DNA from: JBAXEO01 sp964541375
Lineage (GTDB): Bacteria; Actinomycetota; Coriobacteriia; Anaerosomatales; JAAXUF01
Direction: 5' to 3'
DNA: 32,247 nucleotides
Assembly (NCBI GenBank): GCA_964541375.1
Contig: CAZIPT010000022.1
Span: forward strand, 1 to 32,247
A program made the position numbers and the translations under genes. This document shows positions 24,281 through 31,336 of this stretch, piece after piece. The stretch's first letter is position 1, and each line of letters begins with the position of its first letter. Under the pieces are notes generated by a model that ran no database searches, was not told the origin of the DNA, and worked only from the letters and a program-made list of their open reading frames with translations.

Positions 24281-24727
24281 TCACTGCCACACATGTCCGC
24301 AGTACACGCATTCCGGAGTGTGAACGCACTGGAGGCCGCCGCACTCCGGACACGCCCAGCGCTCTCGCTCTGACGCGACGAATGCCTCGATGCCCTGGTC
24401 GCGGATCGCCTGCAGGTTCTCAAGCATGCTCATCCGGTACTTGGCGCGATAGCGGGTGTCGAGCCGTTTGAGCCGTGGACACGGGAACCGCTCACACGCA
24501 CTGTTGCAGAACCCGTGCTCGGTCGATCGGATCACATCACAGTTGCGAATCGTGCACGCGAGGCATGACTTGGCTTTACCTTCATCTCCCGCACGACACC
24601 CCAGGCACCCCTTCCTTTCACGTGCGAAGACCATACAGAGACTGCAGTCCATGCCGCAGGGCGCGATCAACTCCGCTGAGATGACATCGGGCAGGAGCTT
24701 CTCACTTGGCGTGACCCTAAGCGGCAC
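24281..24727 (-). CDS. DUF3795 cysteine-rich protein
   Basis: The 148-residue protein contains APCGMDCSLCMVFARERKGCLGCRAGDEGKAKSCLACTIRNCDVIRSTEHGFCNSACERFPC, the DUF3795 cluster. A second C-terminal zinc-ribbon-like knuckle pair follows (CPECGGLQCVHTPECVYCGH). Metal binding is likely from the cysteine pattern; the function is unknown. The start could be the ATG used here or a GTG a few codons later. Confidence 0.88.
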   Translation of the reverse strand: MPLRVTPSEKLLPDVISAELIAPCGMDCSLCMVFARERKGCLGCRAGDEGKAKSCLACTIRNCDVIRSTEHGFCNSACERFPCPRLKRLDTRYRAKYRMSMLENLQAIRDQGIEAFVASERERWACPECGGLQCVHTPECVYCGHVWQ

Positions 24728-24755
24728 CGGTCTCCGCCTCCCCTCGGCGTAGAGC

Positions 24756-24832
24756 GTTCGGCATGAGCAGGCGCGACGCCGCTCACTGGTCGATTCTACC
24801 CTCTGGCGCTCCGCTCGATTCCCTTGTTGGGA
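24756..24832 (-). repeat. Intergenic repeat copy, near-consensus
   Basis: In gene direction: TCCCAACAAGGGAATCGAGC, GGAGCGCCAGAGGGTAGAAT, CGACCAGTGAGCGGCGTCGC and GCCTGCTCATGCC. It is one of the copies closest to consensus. Confidence 0.9.
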
Positions 24833-24859
24833 GGTCCGATGGATGCGACTGATGCGCAG

Positions 24860-25370
24860 CTAGCCAGAATCCCGCAGCCGCTTGCGCATAGCCACGCGGG
24901 TGGAACGCTTCAGCCCCAGCGCTGTCTCATCTAACAGCCGTCGAACGAGCTCTGTGCCGAGATCCTGCTCCGGTATCGGTTCGAAACCGAGGCGAGCATA
25001 GAAGGGCGCATTCCAGGGGACATCGCGGAAAGTGGTTAGCGTGATCTCGACGCAGCCACGGTCGAGAGCACAGTCCTCGACGGCTTCGACGAGCGCCGAC
25101 CCTATTCCATTGCGGCCGTACCCGGGCAGCACATCGAGCTCGTCGAGATGCACTCGCGGTCCGGAGATGCTGGCGACAGCGAACCCAACAGGGGCACCCG
25201 CCGGCTCGAGAGCAACCCAGAGCAGCCCCGCCCGCTGCGCGNNNNNNNNNNGGCGAAAGTACGGTGTCGGGCAGCGAATCACCGAACCTGGTGGCCGCCT
25301 CGCGCTCGATGTCTGGTAGCCGTTCGACGTGCTCCAGGCTGGCCGGCTGGACGATGTAGTGGGTGCTCAC
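24860..25370 (-). CDS. GNAT acetyltransferase, interrupted by an assembly gap
   Basis: The N-terminal part (STHYIVQPASLEHVERLPDIEREAATRFGDSLPDTVLS) and the C-terminal part (AQRAGLLWVALEPAGAPVGFAVASISGP, HLDELDVLPGYGRNGIGSALVEAVEDCA) belong to one acetyltransferase. They lie in different frames across the 10 N at 25242-25251. The acetyl-CoA loop PGYGRNGIGSAL is intact. The true missing length is therefore not 10 bases. I take the GTG at 25370, since GGAGG lies 7 nt before it; a TTG one codon earlier is possible. The substrate is unknown. Confidence 0.85.
25242..25251. other. Assembly gap (10 N)
   Basis: Ten consecutive N bases of unknown real length lie inside a GNAT gene. The reading frame is inconsistent on the two sides. 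Confidence 0.99.
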
Positions 25371-25399
25371 CAAGCGGCCTCCATGGGTCTATCGCCTCT

Positions 25400-25465
25400 G
25401 TGCATGAGCGGCGGCGCATCACCTGCTGATTGATTCTACCTCTGGCCGTCCGCTCGATGCGGGCG
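25400..25465 (-). repeat. Intergenic repeat copy inside the end of a GNAT gene
   Basis: In gene direction: CGCCCGCATCGAGCGGACGG, CCAGAGGTAGAATCAATCAG and GCGCCGCCGCTCATGCAC. The TAG of the central box is the stop codon of the upstream GNAT gene, and the leading arm is coding (RPHRADGQR). Confidence 0.88.
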
Positions 25466-25972
25466 CTGGACGCGCAGGGTGGCGCCCGCATTTCCTGCAT
25501 CGTCCCGCAGGTCGAGCTCTAGGTACTTCGCTCCCGCGACCGGATTGGAACGATACGGCTCGATTTCGTAGAAGCCGAGCGATTGGTAGATCCTTTGCGC
25601 GGAGCGCATCACCGGCAAAGTGTCGAGCCGAATGAACTCGTATCCCCCCGCTCTTGCTGCGGAGATCGCCGTTTCAGCGAGCGCCAGACCAAGCCCGTGT
25701 CCCCTGGCTTGCGGACGAACGTAGAGGCGCTTCAGCTCAGCCACGGCAGGGGGCTCGAATGGGCGAACAGCAACGCAGCCAACAGGGACATCATCACCAA
25801 GTGCCAAGAACAACGCGCCCGCGGGCGGGAGGTAGGACCCCGGCAGTCCGGCGAGTTCCGACTCGAACCCCTGGAAACTCAGATCGAGATCGAGCCAGGC
25901 AGCGTACTCTCGAAAGAGCCCTCGGATGTGGTCGACTTCAGCTTCGGTGGTGACCGAGACGATTCGAGTCAC
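25436..25972 (-). CDS. GNAT acetyltransferase
   Basis: This acetyltransferase of 178 residues starts from the GTG at 25972, which follows AGGAGG closely; the ATG at 26008 is part of the flanking repeat. The family sections are present: ELKRLYVRPQARGHGLGLALAETAISAARAGGYEFIRLDTLP, with the acetyl-CoA loop QARGHGLG, and AQRIYQSLGFYEIEPYR. The substrate is unknown. The last nine residues (RPHRADGQR) are encoded by the repeat, so the natural C-terminus was probably replaced. Confidence 0.9.
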   Translation of the reverse strand: MTRIVSVTTEAEVDHIRGLFREYAAWLDLDLSFQGFESELAGLPGSYLPPAGALFLALGDDVPVGCVAVRPFEPPAVAELKRLYVRPQARGHGLGLALAETAISAARAGGYEFIRLDTLPVMRSAQRIYQSLGFYEIEPYRSNPVAGAKYLELDLRDDAGNAGATLRVQRPHRADGQR

Positions 25973-25999
25973 TGATCCTCCTGCCGGTGTGTCCAGCGT

Positions 26000-26076
26000 G
26001 TTGCGCATGGGCGGCGCTCACACGCTGGCATCAGGATAGCGCCTGCGACGTCCGCTCGATGCGCTTGTCGGCTAGG
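26000..26076 (-). repeat. Intergenic repeat copy
   Basis: In gene direction: GCCGACAAGCGCATCGAGCG, GACGTCGCAGGCGCTATCCT and GAGCGCCGCCCATGCGCAAC. The outer GCGCAT and ATGCGC arms pair perfectly. Confidence 0.85.
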
Positions 26077-26135
26077 CCCGCCATAGCGCATTAGGTACGC
26101 CGCAATCCTTCGATCACCGGTCGAAGCGCACAGCG

Positions 26136-26567
26136 TCACTCGGCAAGCATCAGTGCAACGCGCTCAGCGACGTCGCCGGTGTAGGACACACACTGGTCGA
26201 TGTGTTCGACTGATCCGAACTCGAGATCGCGGATAAGGAGCCTGCAGCACGTGCTGCCCTTCTCATCAGCGAACCAGTCGTGCAGTTCCTTGGCCTTGGC
26301 AAGGACATCGGGAGCTTCGCTGCCGGGTTCGCAGCGACCGTAGACCATGCCGAGCACCATCATGCCGCCAGAGAGTGCGCCGCACGAGCAGCCACCCGTG
26401 CCCAGAACGCCCATGCCCACCGGAAACGCCGATGCGAGCTTGACGACCTCCCTAGGGAACGGCCGGCCGAGCGCCTCGTTGAATGTGTAGACGATCGCTT
26501 CAGAACAGAGGAACTGGCCGCTGCGATACAGGTCCTCGGACGTGGTACGTAGCGCATGGCTATCCAC
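26136..26567 (-). CDS. C_GCAxxG_C_C-type redox protein
   Basis: I take the GTG at 26567, which follows GGAGG at 5 nt and gives 143 residues. A long upstream extension to 26741 has no family sequence. The motif pattern FLCSEAIVYTFNEALG, GTGGCSCGALSGGMMVLGMVYG and GSTCCRLLI is that of the C_GCAxxG_C_C family, putative redox-active proteins often encoded near anaerobic enzymes. In-frame cysteines could bind a cofactor. It is monocistronic between a repeat copy and a small membrane gene. Confidence 0.85.
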   Translation of the reverse strand: MDSHALRTTSEDLYRSGQFLCSEAIVYTFNEALGRPFPREVVKLASAFPVGMGVLGTGGCSCGALSGGMMVLGMVYGRCEPGSEAPDVLAKAKELHDWFADEKGSTCCRLLIRDLEFGSVEHIDQCVSYTGDVAERVALMLAE

Positions 26568-26730
26568 GGGAACCTCCAGTCGATGCAAGTGACTGATACT
26601 GCGGATAACTATACGCGAACGTCCCGTCGCTGGACCCAGTTGGGTCCCGGTCCGTCCACGTGCTTGCGCATCAGCGCGACCGACGCGCCACACTCTTCCT
26701 GCGCAGCGCATCGTCAGCAGCTGGACGCGC

Positions 26731-27168
26731 CTAGTGGACACTCCTGTCGCTCGCCGGCCTCATCAACTGTAGTGAGGCCAGCATAGACAGCACCCCGACT
26801 GTGAAGAAGGCGACCGCGGCGAAGTTGAACATGTAGATCAACTCGAAACTGCACCAGGCAAGCAGAAGCCCACCTGCGATGAGCGTGGCAACGTATTGTC
26901 CGGCCGCGTTGCGCACGAGCATCACAGCCGCAACCAAGTTCGGGAGCCCGAGCGCCAGGAGCATTACCAAGCCGATCCACAGGAAGTCCTGGAAGAACAC
27001 CCGGGAGAAGGGAAACGTCGCGACGACCGGCAGCAGCGCTCCCATCCCGAGGAACCGCCCGTCGGGCGCGAGCAACAGCAACGCCGCGCAGATAACGCCC
27101 AAGAACCCGTTGATGACACTGACGGCTATCAGAAAGCCGCGTGCGATTCGTCGCACTCTCCCAGTCAC
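26731..27168 (-). CDS. Four-helix membrane protein (145 aa)
   Basis: This is a 145-residue hydrophobic protein with four helices (ARGFLIAVSVINGFLGVICAALLLL, DFLWIGLVMLLALGLPNLVAAVMLV, QYVATLIAGGLLLAWCSFELIYMF, AAVAFFTVGVLSMLASLQL). The start is the GTG at 27168. No family is recognised. It lies in a two-gene unit with the redox protein. Confidence 0.65.
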   Translation of the reverse strand: MTGRVRRIARGFLIAVSVINGFLGVICAALLLLAPDGRFLGMGALLPVVATFPFSRVFFQDFLWIGLVMLLALGLPNLVAAVMLVRNAAGQYVATLIAGGLLLAWCSFELIYMFNFAAVAFFTVGVLSMLASLQLMRPASDRSVH

Positions 27169-27189
27169 CCCATTGTGTCTAGCGCTATT

Positions 27190-27265
27190 GGCGCACTAGC
27201 TGCGGACAGTGCGCCTCACTTCACGAGTCTACCTCCTAGTCGGTAGCTGGATGCGCTGGTTTGAC
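27190..27265 (-). repeat. Intergenic repeat copy with 8-bp terminal hairpin
   Basis: On the plus strand GGCGCACT and AGTGCGCC form a perfect 8-bp stem (27190-27197/27208-27215). They are followed by the GAGTCTACC box and GCTGGATGCGCTGG, the complement of the leading arm. This copy is diverged in sequence but keeps the architecture. Confidence 0.75.
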
Positions 27266-27287
27266 ACTACCGCCGAGCGGCCGCTTT

Positions 27288-28052
27288 CTAGCACCGAACG
27301 GAAGCGTCGGCAGACGCGACGCCTCTCGTGCGAAGCCTCCACGCGCACGCTCCAACCAGAAGAAGCGTGCCAACCGACGAGGCGATCAGGATGGGCAAAG
27401 CGGCGCGTTGAGCCACTACGATGCCCCAAAACGCCCATATCAGGACGAGCGCGAAGGCCACGTCACGATAGGTGGTCACCATCCTGAACCCGATCGCAGC
27501 GGCAACGAGAATGAGAATTGCCGACCATAGCTCGGGCGCGATCCCGAATCCCTTGAAGCCGACGCTCACGAGCCACTGGCTGATGTTCAGGATGGTAGCG
27601 ACGCTAATCCATGCGAGGAATATCGATATCGGCACTCCGACGTTCCAGTAGAAGCCACGATCGATGCTCTCGAAGCGTGCCACCGTGAGATACGCCCAGA
27701 TCAGGGAACCGACCAGCACGAACATCACGAGATTGCTGAGGCCGATGGCGGTGTAGGCCGTTGCTGCGCAGGCGAGGAACGCCACAGTCATCGGTAACCC
27801 AAGGGCATCGAGGCGCTCATCGTGCCTGCCCGAAGGCATCGCCTGGTAGATGGCGAAGGCGATGACCCCGAGGAATATCGGGCCCCAGACCGCGAAGGTG
27901 TACGGAGACGGAGAGAACGCTGTCGGGAACTTCGCGTACATGTCGTTGCTGCCATTGCCGTCCAGCGATCCGCCACCTCCCCCGAACAGGTTGGTCACGA
28001 TCAAGACCGCTGCGCTAGCCGCGAGCACTACCTGCCGCAAGAGACCCCTCAT
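27288..28052 (-). CDS. TspO/MBR-related multi-pass membrane protein
   Basis: The protein has about 254 residues from the ATG at 28052, which follows GGGAGGG; an upstream ATG at 28106 lies in the repeat. It has seven to eight hydrophobic helices. The segment SPSPYTFAVWGPIFLGVIAFAIYQAMP and later FYWNVGVPISIFLAWISVATILNISQ resemble tryptophan-rich sensory proteins, which bind porphyrins or sterols. The similarity is limited, so the call is tentative. It stands alone between two repeat copies. Confidence 0.6.
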   Translation of the reverse strand: MRGLLRQVVLAASAAVLIVTNLFGGGGGSLDGNGSNDMYAKFPTAFSPSPYTFAVWGPIFLGVIAFAIYQAMPSGRHDERLDALGLPMTVAFLACAATAYTAIGLSNLVMFVLVGSLIWAYLTVARFESIDRGFYWNVGVPISIFLAWISVATILNISQWLVSVGFKGFGIAPELWSAILILVAAAIGFRMVTTYRDVAFALVLIWAFWGIVVAQRAALPILIASSVGTLLLVGACAWRLRTRGVASADASVRC

Positions 28053-28100
28053 GGTGCAACCCTCCCGGTCGATGGCATCCTGAGATGCGCCCATCGTGCT

Positions 28101-28206
28101 TCGCATGAGCGGCGCTAGCGCCCTTCGGGATTACTCTAGCTCGGCGAGTCCGCCCACACCTTCCGTAAGTCTAGCGCTGACGCTGTCCGCTCGGTGCCCT
28201 TGCTGG
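28101..28206 (-). repeat. Long intergenic repeat copy overlapping a GNAT gene
   Basis: In gene direction: GACCAGCAAGGGCACCGAGC, GTCAGCGCTAGACTTACGG, then a 12-bp palindrome GGCGCTAGCGCC and the end CGCTCATGCGAAGCACG. It is about 30 bp longer than the other copies. The GNAT gene is read into it. Confidence 0.85.
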
Positions 28207-28730
28207 TCCGTTGCCCGCACCATCAACAGGTCATGCTGTACGTCGTCGCCGAGTGCGAAACTCCCCTCGCCGGCAGCTTCGAAGCCCCACTTCGAGTAGA
28301 AGGCAATTGCGCGAGCGTTGCGATCCCACGTAGCGAGCCACACGACGTCGCAGTCGCGCACGGCCGCTTCGTCCAGACACGCCATCAAGAGCGCCGCGCC
28401 CACGCCACGCCCGATCCACGGAGCGTCCGCGTAGAACCTGGCGATCTCAACCGGGCGGAGACCGCGGACGCACTCAGGCGCAGGCCCGAAGCGCAAACGT
28501 GAGTATCCAGCGGCCGTGCCCCCGACCTGCGCAATGAGGAAGATGGATGACGGGTCAGCGAGTTCACGCGTCTGAATATCGATGCCGAACGCGCTCGCTA
28601 GGTAAGCGGACATGTCCGACTCGCTGGTGTCCGCGGCGAATGCGTCACGGAAGGTTCGACTGCCCAGCTCAGAGAGTAGCCGAGCATCGGCAGAGGTCGC
28701 GACGCGGATCTCGATATTCTCGGCATCCAC
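28131..28730 (-). CDS. GNAT acetyltransferase
   Basis: The GTG at 28730 follows GGAGGGAG at about 8 nt; a longer upstream frame is low-complexity. The 199-residue protein has IEIRVATSADARLLSELGSRTFRDAFAADTSESDMSAYLA, VEIARFYADAPWIGRGVGAALLMACLDEA (the acetyl-CoA loop WIGRGVGAAL) and NARAIAFYSKWGFEAAGEGSFALGDDVQHDLLM. It belongs to the common small-molecule GNATs of unknown substrate. Its last 25 residues (from about QQGHRADSVSARLTEG) are read from the repeat and do not look like family sequence. Confidence 0.9.
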   Translation of the reverse strand: MDAENIEIRVATSADARLLSELGSRTFRDAFAADTSESDMSAYLASAFGIDIQTRELADPSSIFLIAQVGGTAAGYSRLRFGPAPECVRGLRPVEIARFYADAPWIGRGVGAALLMACLDEAAVRDCDVVWLATWDRNARAIAFYSKWGFEAAGEGSFALGDDVQHDLLMVRATDQQGHRADSVSARLTEGVGGLAELE

Positions 28731-28755
28731 CTCGAGTGCTCCCTCCTGGCTGCCT

Positions 28756-28838
28756 CGCTCACACGTGCGACTTACCCACTGCGCGCGCACAGAGCACGCA
28801 ATCCACCTGTTGGCGCTCTGGTCGATGCGCTTGCTAGG
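28756..28838 (-). repeat. Diverged intergenic repeat copy
   Basis: In gene direction: CCTAGCAAGCGCATCGACC, AGAGCGCCAACAGGTGGATT and a poorly conserved right half. The leading arm is clear, the end is not. Confidence 0.7.
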
Positions 28839-28861
28839 TAGGCGATGTGATCCGGACGACC

Positions 28862-29260
28862 CTACCCCCGGCGCGCTCTCAATCCGAGTGCCGCCGTCCA
28901 CACGAGCACCGCCGCCACCGCACCCACGACCCCCGCCACAACGCACAGCATTGCGATGTCGCCCGGCTGAATGCTCCCCTCCGGTCCGCCCCCGGTGATG
29001 ACAGTGAGAGACAACGCCAACGCCACCCCGCCGAGCAGACCCTCAACGCCGACCTGGACGAAGCGACCCCACCGAAGATCACCCAGTGCGCGCAGGTTCG
29101 CGACCAAGCGCAGATACGCTACCGCCGAGAGGACCGCCAGTGCGGCCACCAGGATCAGGAAGCCCGGAGGTGGCGGCTTGTCCGCACCGGCGAGCCCAAT
29201 GGCGACAGCAACAGCGAACAGGCCCAGTGAACAGCTCGCAGCAATCGCTTGGTCGCCCAA
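28862..29260 (-). CDS. Membrane protein, four helices
   Basis: The start is a TTG at 29260, after GGGGAG at 6 nt. It gives 132 residues with hydrophobic helices (LGLFAVAVAIGLAG, GFLILVAALAVLSAVAYL, GGVALALSLTVITG, LCVVAGVVGAVAAVLVWTAALGL). The family is unrecognised. It lies between two repeat copies. Confidence 0.65.
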   Translation of the reverse strand: MGDQAIAASCSLGLFAVAVAIGLAGADKPPPPGFLILVAALAVLSAVAYLRLVANLRALGDLRWGRFVQVGVEGLLGGVALALSLTVITGGGPEGSIQPGDIAMLCVVAGVVGAVAAVLVWTAALGLRARRG

Positions 29261-29293
29261 CCCACACTCCCCTGTCGCCTCTGACGCCCCACC

Positions 29294-29368
29294 TTGCGCA
29301 TGAGCAGGCGCGATGCCGCCGTCTGGCTGATTCTACCCTCTGGCTCTCCGCTCGATGCCCTGTTGGGC
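29294..29368 (-). repeat. Intergenic repeat copy, near-consensus
   Basis: In gene direction: GCCCAACAGGGCATCGAGCG, GAGAGCCAGAGGGTAGAATC, AGCCAGACGGCGGCATCGC and GCCTGCTCATGCGCAAGG. The core site GCCCAAC fits the attC consensus RYYYAAC. Confidence 0.9.
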
Positions 29369-29375
29369 AAGCCGC

Positions 29376-29804
29376 CTAGCGTCCGCGCACAAGCTGCACA
29401 ATCCACATGGAACACAATCCGGCGAGCACCACCCACACCGCCACGATTATGACGCCGGCCGCGATACTGACCGGCTGCCTACCTCCTGCCACCTCGGCCG
29501 CTCCAGCACGGCACTCCGCCAGAACGTCGTCGGGGACCAGCCTGACGGCCAGCGCAATGCCTGCAGGCACGATGATCAGGTCGTCGAGGTATCCCACAAT
29601 CGGAATGAAGTCAGGGATGAGATCGATCGGGCTGAGCGCATAGGCCACGACGGCTCCAGCTAGCAGCTTCGCGTACCACGGCGTGCAAGGATGACGAGCG
29701 ACTAGGTAGAGAGCGTATGAGTCAGCCTTGAGCGCGGTGGCTCTTCGCTTGAGATTGGCAAGTAGGGTCAATTCTCTCCACGGTCTGCCCGATGTGTTGC
29801 GCAT
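29376..29804 (-). CDS. DUF1232 (YkvA) membrane-associated protein
   Basis: The 142-residue protein carries the YkvA signature (ALYLVARHPCTPWYAKLLAGAVVAYALSPIDLIPDFIPIVGYLDDLIIVPAGIALAVRL). A C-terminal single helix follows (SIAAGVIIVAVWVVLAGLCSMWIV). The ATG at 29804 sits within the repeat end. An in-frame TTG about 12 codons later, after GGAGAG, is also possible. The family is widespread and of unknown function, predicted to be membrane-associated. Confidence 0.92.
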   Translation of the reverse strand: MRNTSGRPWRELTLLANLKRRATALKADSYALYLVARHPCTPWYAKLLAGAVVAYALSPIDLIPDFIPIVGYLDDLIIVPAGIALAVRLVPDDVLAECRAGAAEVAGGRQPVSIAAGVIIVAVWVVLAGLCSMWIVQLVRGR

Positions 29805-29870
29805 GAGCGGCGGCCACTACCGCGCTGCTTGATTCTACCTTGCGCGGTCCGCTCGATGCCTTTGCTAGCC
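29796..29870 (-). repeat. Intergenic repeat copy with the clearest secondary structure
   Basis: On the plus strand the outer arms GCATGAGCGG (29801-29810) and CCGCTCGATGC (29849-29859) pair with one extrahelical G. An inner stem ACCGCGC (29819-29825) pairs perfectly with GCGCGGT (29842-29848) around a 16-nt loop holding the TTGATTCTACC box. A single unpaired base in one arm is typical of integron attC sites. Confidence 0.9.
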
Positions 29871-30431
29871 GGACACCCGCGCTCGAAGCGCGTACGTGAG
29901 AACGGCATTGCCCTTCGACGTGATCTCGTGGGCGACGAGCTCCAACCGTGTGATTGGGACGTCGTCGCCGAAGAGCCGCTCGCCATTGCCAGCAATCACG
30001 GGGTGGACGATGAGCGTGAGGGCGTCGACGAGTCCGGCCAAGAACAGCTGGCGCACAACCGAGAGGCTGCCCTCGATGGCGATGATGCCGCCGTCCGTCC
30101 GCTTGAGCTCGCGCACATATTGCTCAAGATCGCCCGTGATCAGGCGGCTGTTGGACCAGGTCAGGTCAGCGGCAGCGAGCGTACGTGACGCAATATGCTT
30201 GGCGACCGGGTTGATGAACCCCGCGAACGGATCATCGGCACCGTCACCGGTCCAGTACTCGGCCCACTGCTCATACAACACCCGGCCGAGAATCACGTCG
30301 TCGACACCCTGAAGAGAACCGCCGACGGTGCGAACCAGCTCGTCATCAAACGAGTCGAACTGAAACGTGTTGGGCGCCGAGACGATCCCGTCTACAGATG
30401 CGAACAGTCGCGCAACAAGCCTGCGAGTCAT
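29865..30431 (-). CDS. RibD C-terminal / DHFR-like protein
   Basis: The 188-residue protein opens MTRRLVARLFASVDGIVSAPNTFQFDSFDDELVRTVG. It has VDDVILGRVLYEQWAEYW, the DHFR-like GIIAIEGSLSVVRQLFLAGLVDALTLIVHPVIAGNGERLF and a final strand VLTYALRARVSG. It is an NADPH-dependent reductase-like domain of unknown substrate. It differs clearly from the RibD-like protein at 12324, so it is not a recent duplicate. GGAAGG precedes the ATG. Confidence 0.9.
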   Translation of the reverse strand: MTRRLVARLFASVDGIVSAPNTFQFDSFDDELVRTVGGSLQGVDDVILGRVLYEQWAEYWTGDGADDPFAGFINPVAKHIASRTLAAADLTWSNSRLITGDLEQYVRELKRTDGGIIAIEGSLSVVRQLFLAGLVDALTLIVHPVIAGNGERLFGDDVPITRLELVAHEITSKGNAVLTYALRARVSG

Positions 30432-30470
30432 GGCGCTGCCTTCCCTGACGACGACAAGAAGTCACTCCCG

Positions 30471-30531
30471 AGCGTACCCGCTCACTGGTTGATTCCACCC
30501 TCTGGCGCTCTGCTCGATGCCCTTGTTAGGC
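30471..30531 (-). repeat. Intergenic repeat copy with GCCTAACAAGG core
   Basis: In gene direction: GCCTAACAAGGGCATCGAGC, AGAGCGCCAGAGGGTGGAAT and CAACCAGTGAGCGGGTACGC. GCCTAAC, the canonical attC core, contains the TAA stop of the upstream gene. The right-hand GCTCATGCGC arm is missing. Confidence 0.88.
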
Positions 30532-31011
30532 GCTGGGCTGGACCTCTCCCGGCGAGTCGCCCGTCTTCCTTGCTGCCATCCGTTGACGCCTGATGCCCAG
30601 CAGCGCGAAGGCCGAAGCCACGACAAACAGAACCAGCAGTGCTCCGAGCTCAAGCAGGTAAATGCGAGACAACGACTGCACGAGCGGGCCAACCATCTGG
30701 TTGGCTGTGTAGGGCGTGGCCACGTTCAGCATTCTCACGAACCACAAGTCCCATGCGATCCACTGGACGATCATGATCGCCGACAGCACCAAGGTCGCGC
30801 TGAACCAACGCGAGGATCGAGCGTCCCATCGCCGAGCGAACCATGCTATGCCGAGAATCACCAGAGGGGTGAGATCGAAGAACGGAAACACAAGGCCCGC
30901 CGCGATCACTGAGACCAGGAATGCGAGTACTGCGGCCATCGCCCCGAGGACGAGAAGCAACGTCGCCCACCGAGGCGCCCCTCGACGCGCCGCCGAGCTG
31001 CCACCTTCCAT
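30526..31011 (-). CDS. Four-helix membrane protein (161 aa)
   Basis: The ATG at 31011 follows GGGAGG; an earlier ATG at 31032 adds seven residues. The protein has hydrophobic helices (WATLLLVLGAMAAVLAFLVSVIAAGLVF, LTPLVILGIAWFA, FSATLVLSAIMIVQWIAWDLWF, YLLELGALLVLFVVASAFALLGI) and a basic tail. The family is unrecognised. Its TAA stop is part of the repeat core GCCTAAC. Confidence 0.65.
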   Translation of the reverse strand: MEGGSSAARRGAPRWATLLLVLGAMAAVLAFLVSVIAAGLVFPFFDLTPLVILGIAWFARRWDARSSRWFSATLVLSAIMIVQWIAWDLWFVRMLNVATPYTANQMVGPLVQSLSRIYLLELGALLVLFVVASAFALLGIRRQRMAARKTGDSPGEVQPSA

Positions 31012-31038
31012 CCAGGGGACCTCCCCGCCCACCGGCCG

Positions 31039-31200
31039 TCATGCGCCTAACGTCTCGGGTATGAGCTGCAATCCGTGCCACTCATCCGCAGTCTGCCTCG
31101 CGCCGCCTTGAGCCACATACCGGGCCATCGTCACGTCGGCTTCCGCTCGCACGAAGTTGTCGACTGTGACGATCCGAGGCGTGCTCCCGTGGCTCTCCAT
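31039..31200 (-). pseudogene. Short fragment resembling the start of DUF1254 proteins
   Basis: This 53-residue frame starts at the ATG at 31200, after GGGGGA. It contains STPRIVTVDNFVRAEADVTMARYVAQGG, which recalls the N-terminal signature of DUF1254/DUF1214 proteins. The following 25 residues do not, and the frame stops. Full-length proteins have over 300 residues. It may be a truncated remnant or an independent small protein; the similarity is too short to be sure. Confidence 0.35.
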
Positions 31201-31260
31201 GCGGATTCCCCCTTCATCGCTGAGGTCCGGGCGGTCAGGCTGTCCGTCCATCGAATGTCG

Positions 31261-31336
31261 TTGCCCGTGACCCGCGCTCACAGGCTACCGGCGACAGCGT
31301 ATCAGCTCGCTGCGTCGGCTCGATGCGCCTGTTCGA
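31261..31336 (-). repeat. Intergenic repeat copy, diverged, overlapping a gene end
   Basis: In gene direction: GTCGAACAGGCGCATCGAGC, CGACGCAGCGAGCTGATACG and GTGAGCGCGGGTCACGGGC. The leading arm is coding (VEQAHRADAAS), the central box is lost, and it contains the TGA stop of the membrane gene. Confidence 0.65.

Noticed and set aside
29257..29368. Long canonical attC from GCCCAAC at 29368 to GTTGGGC near 29257 (gene direction)
   Set aside because: The two cores are perfect complements, but the second is about 30 nt too far from the L'-like arm, so it is probably chance.
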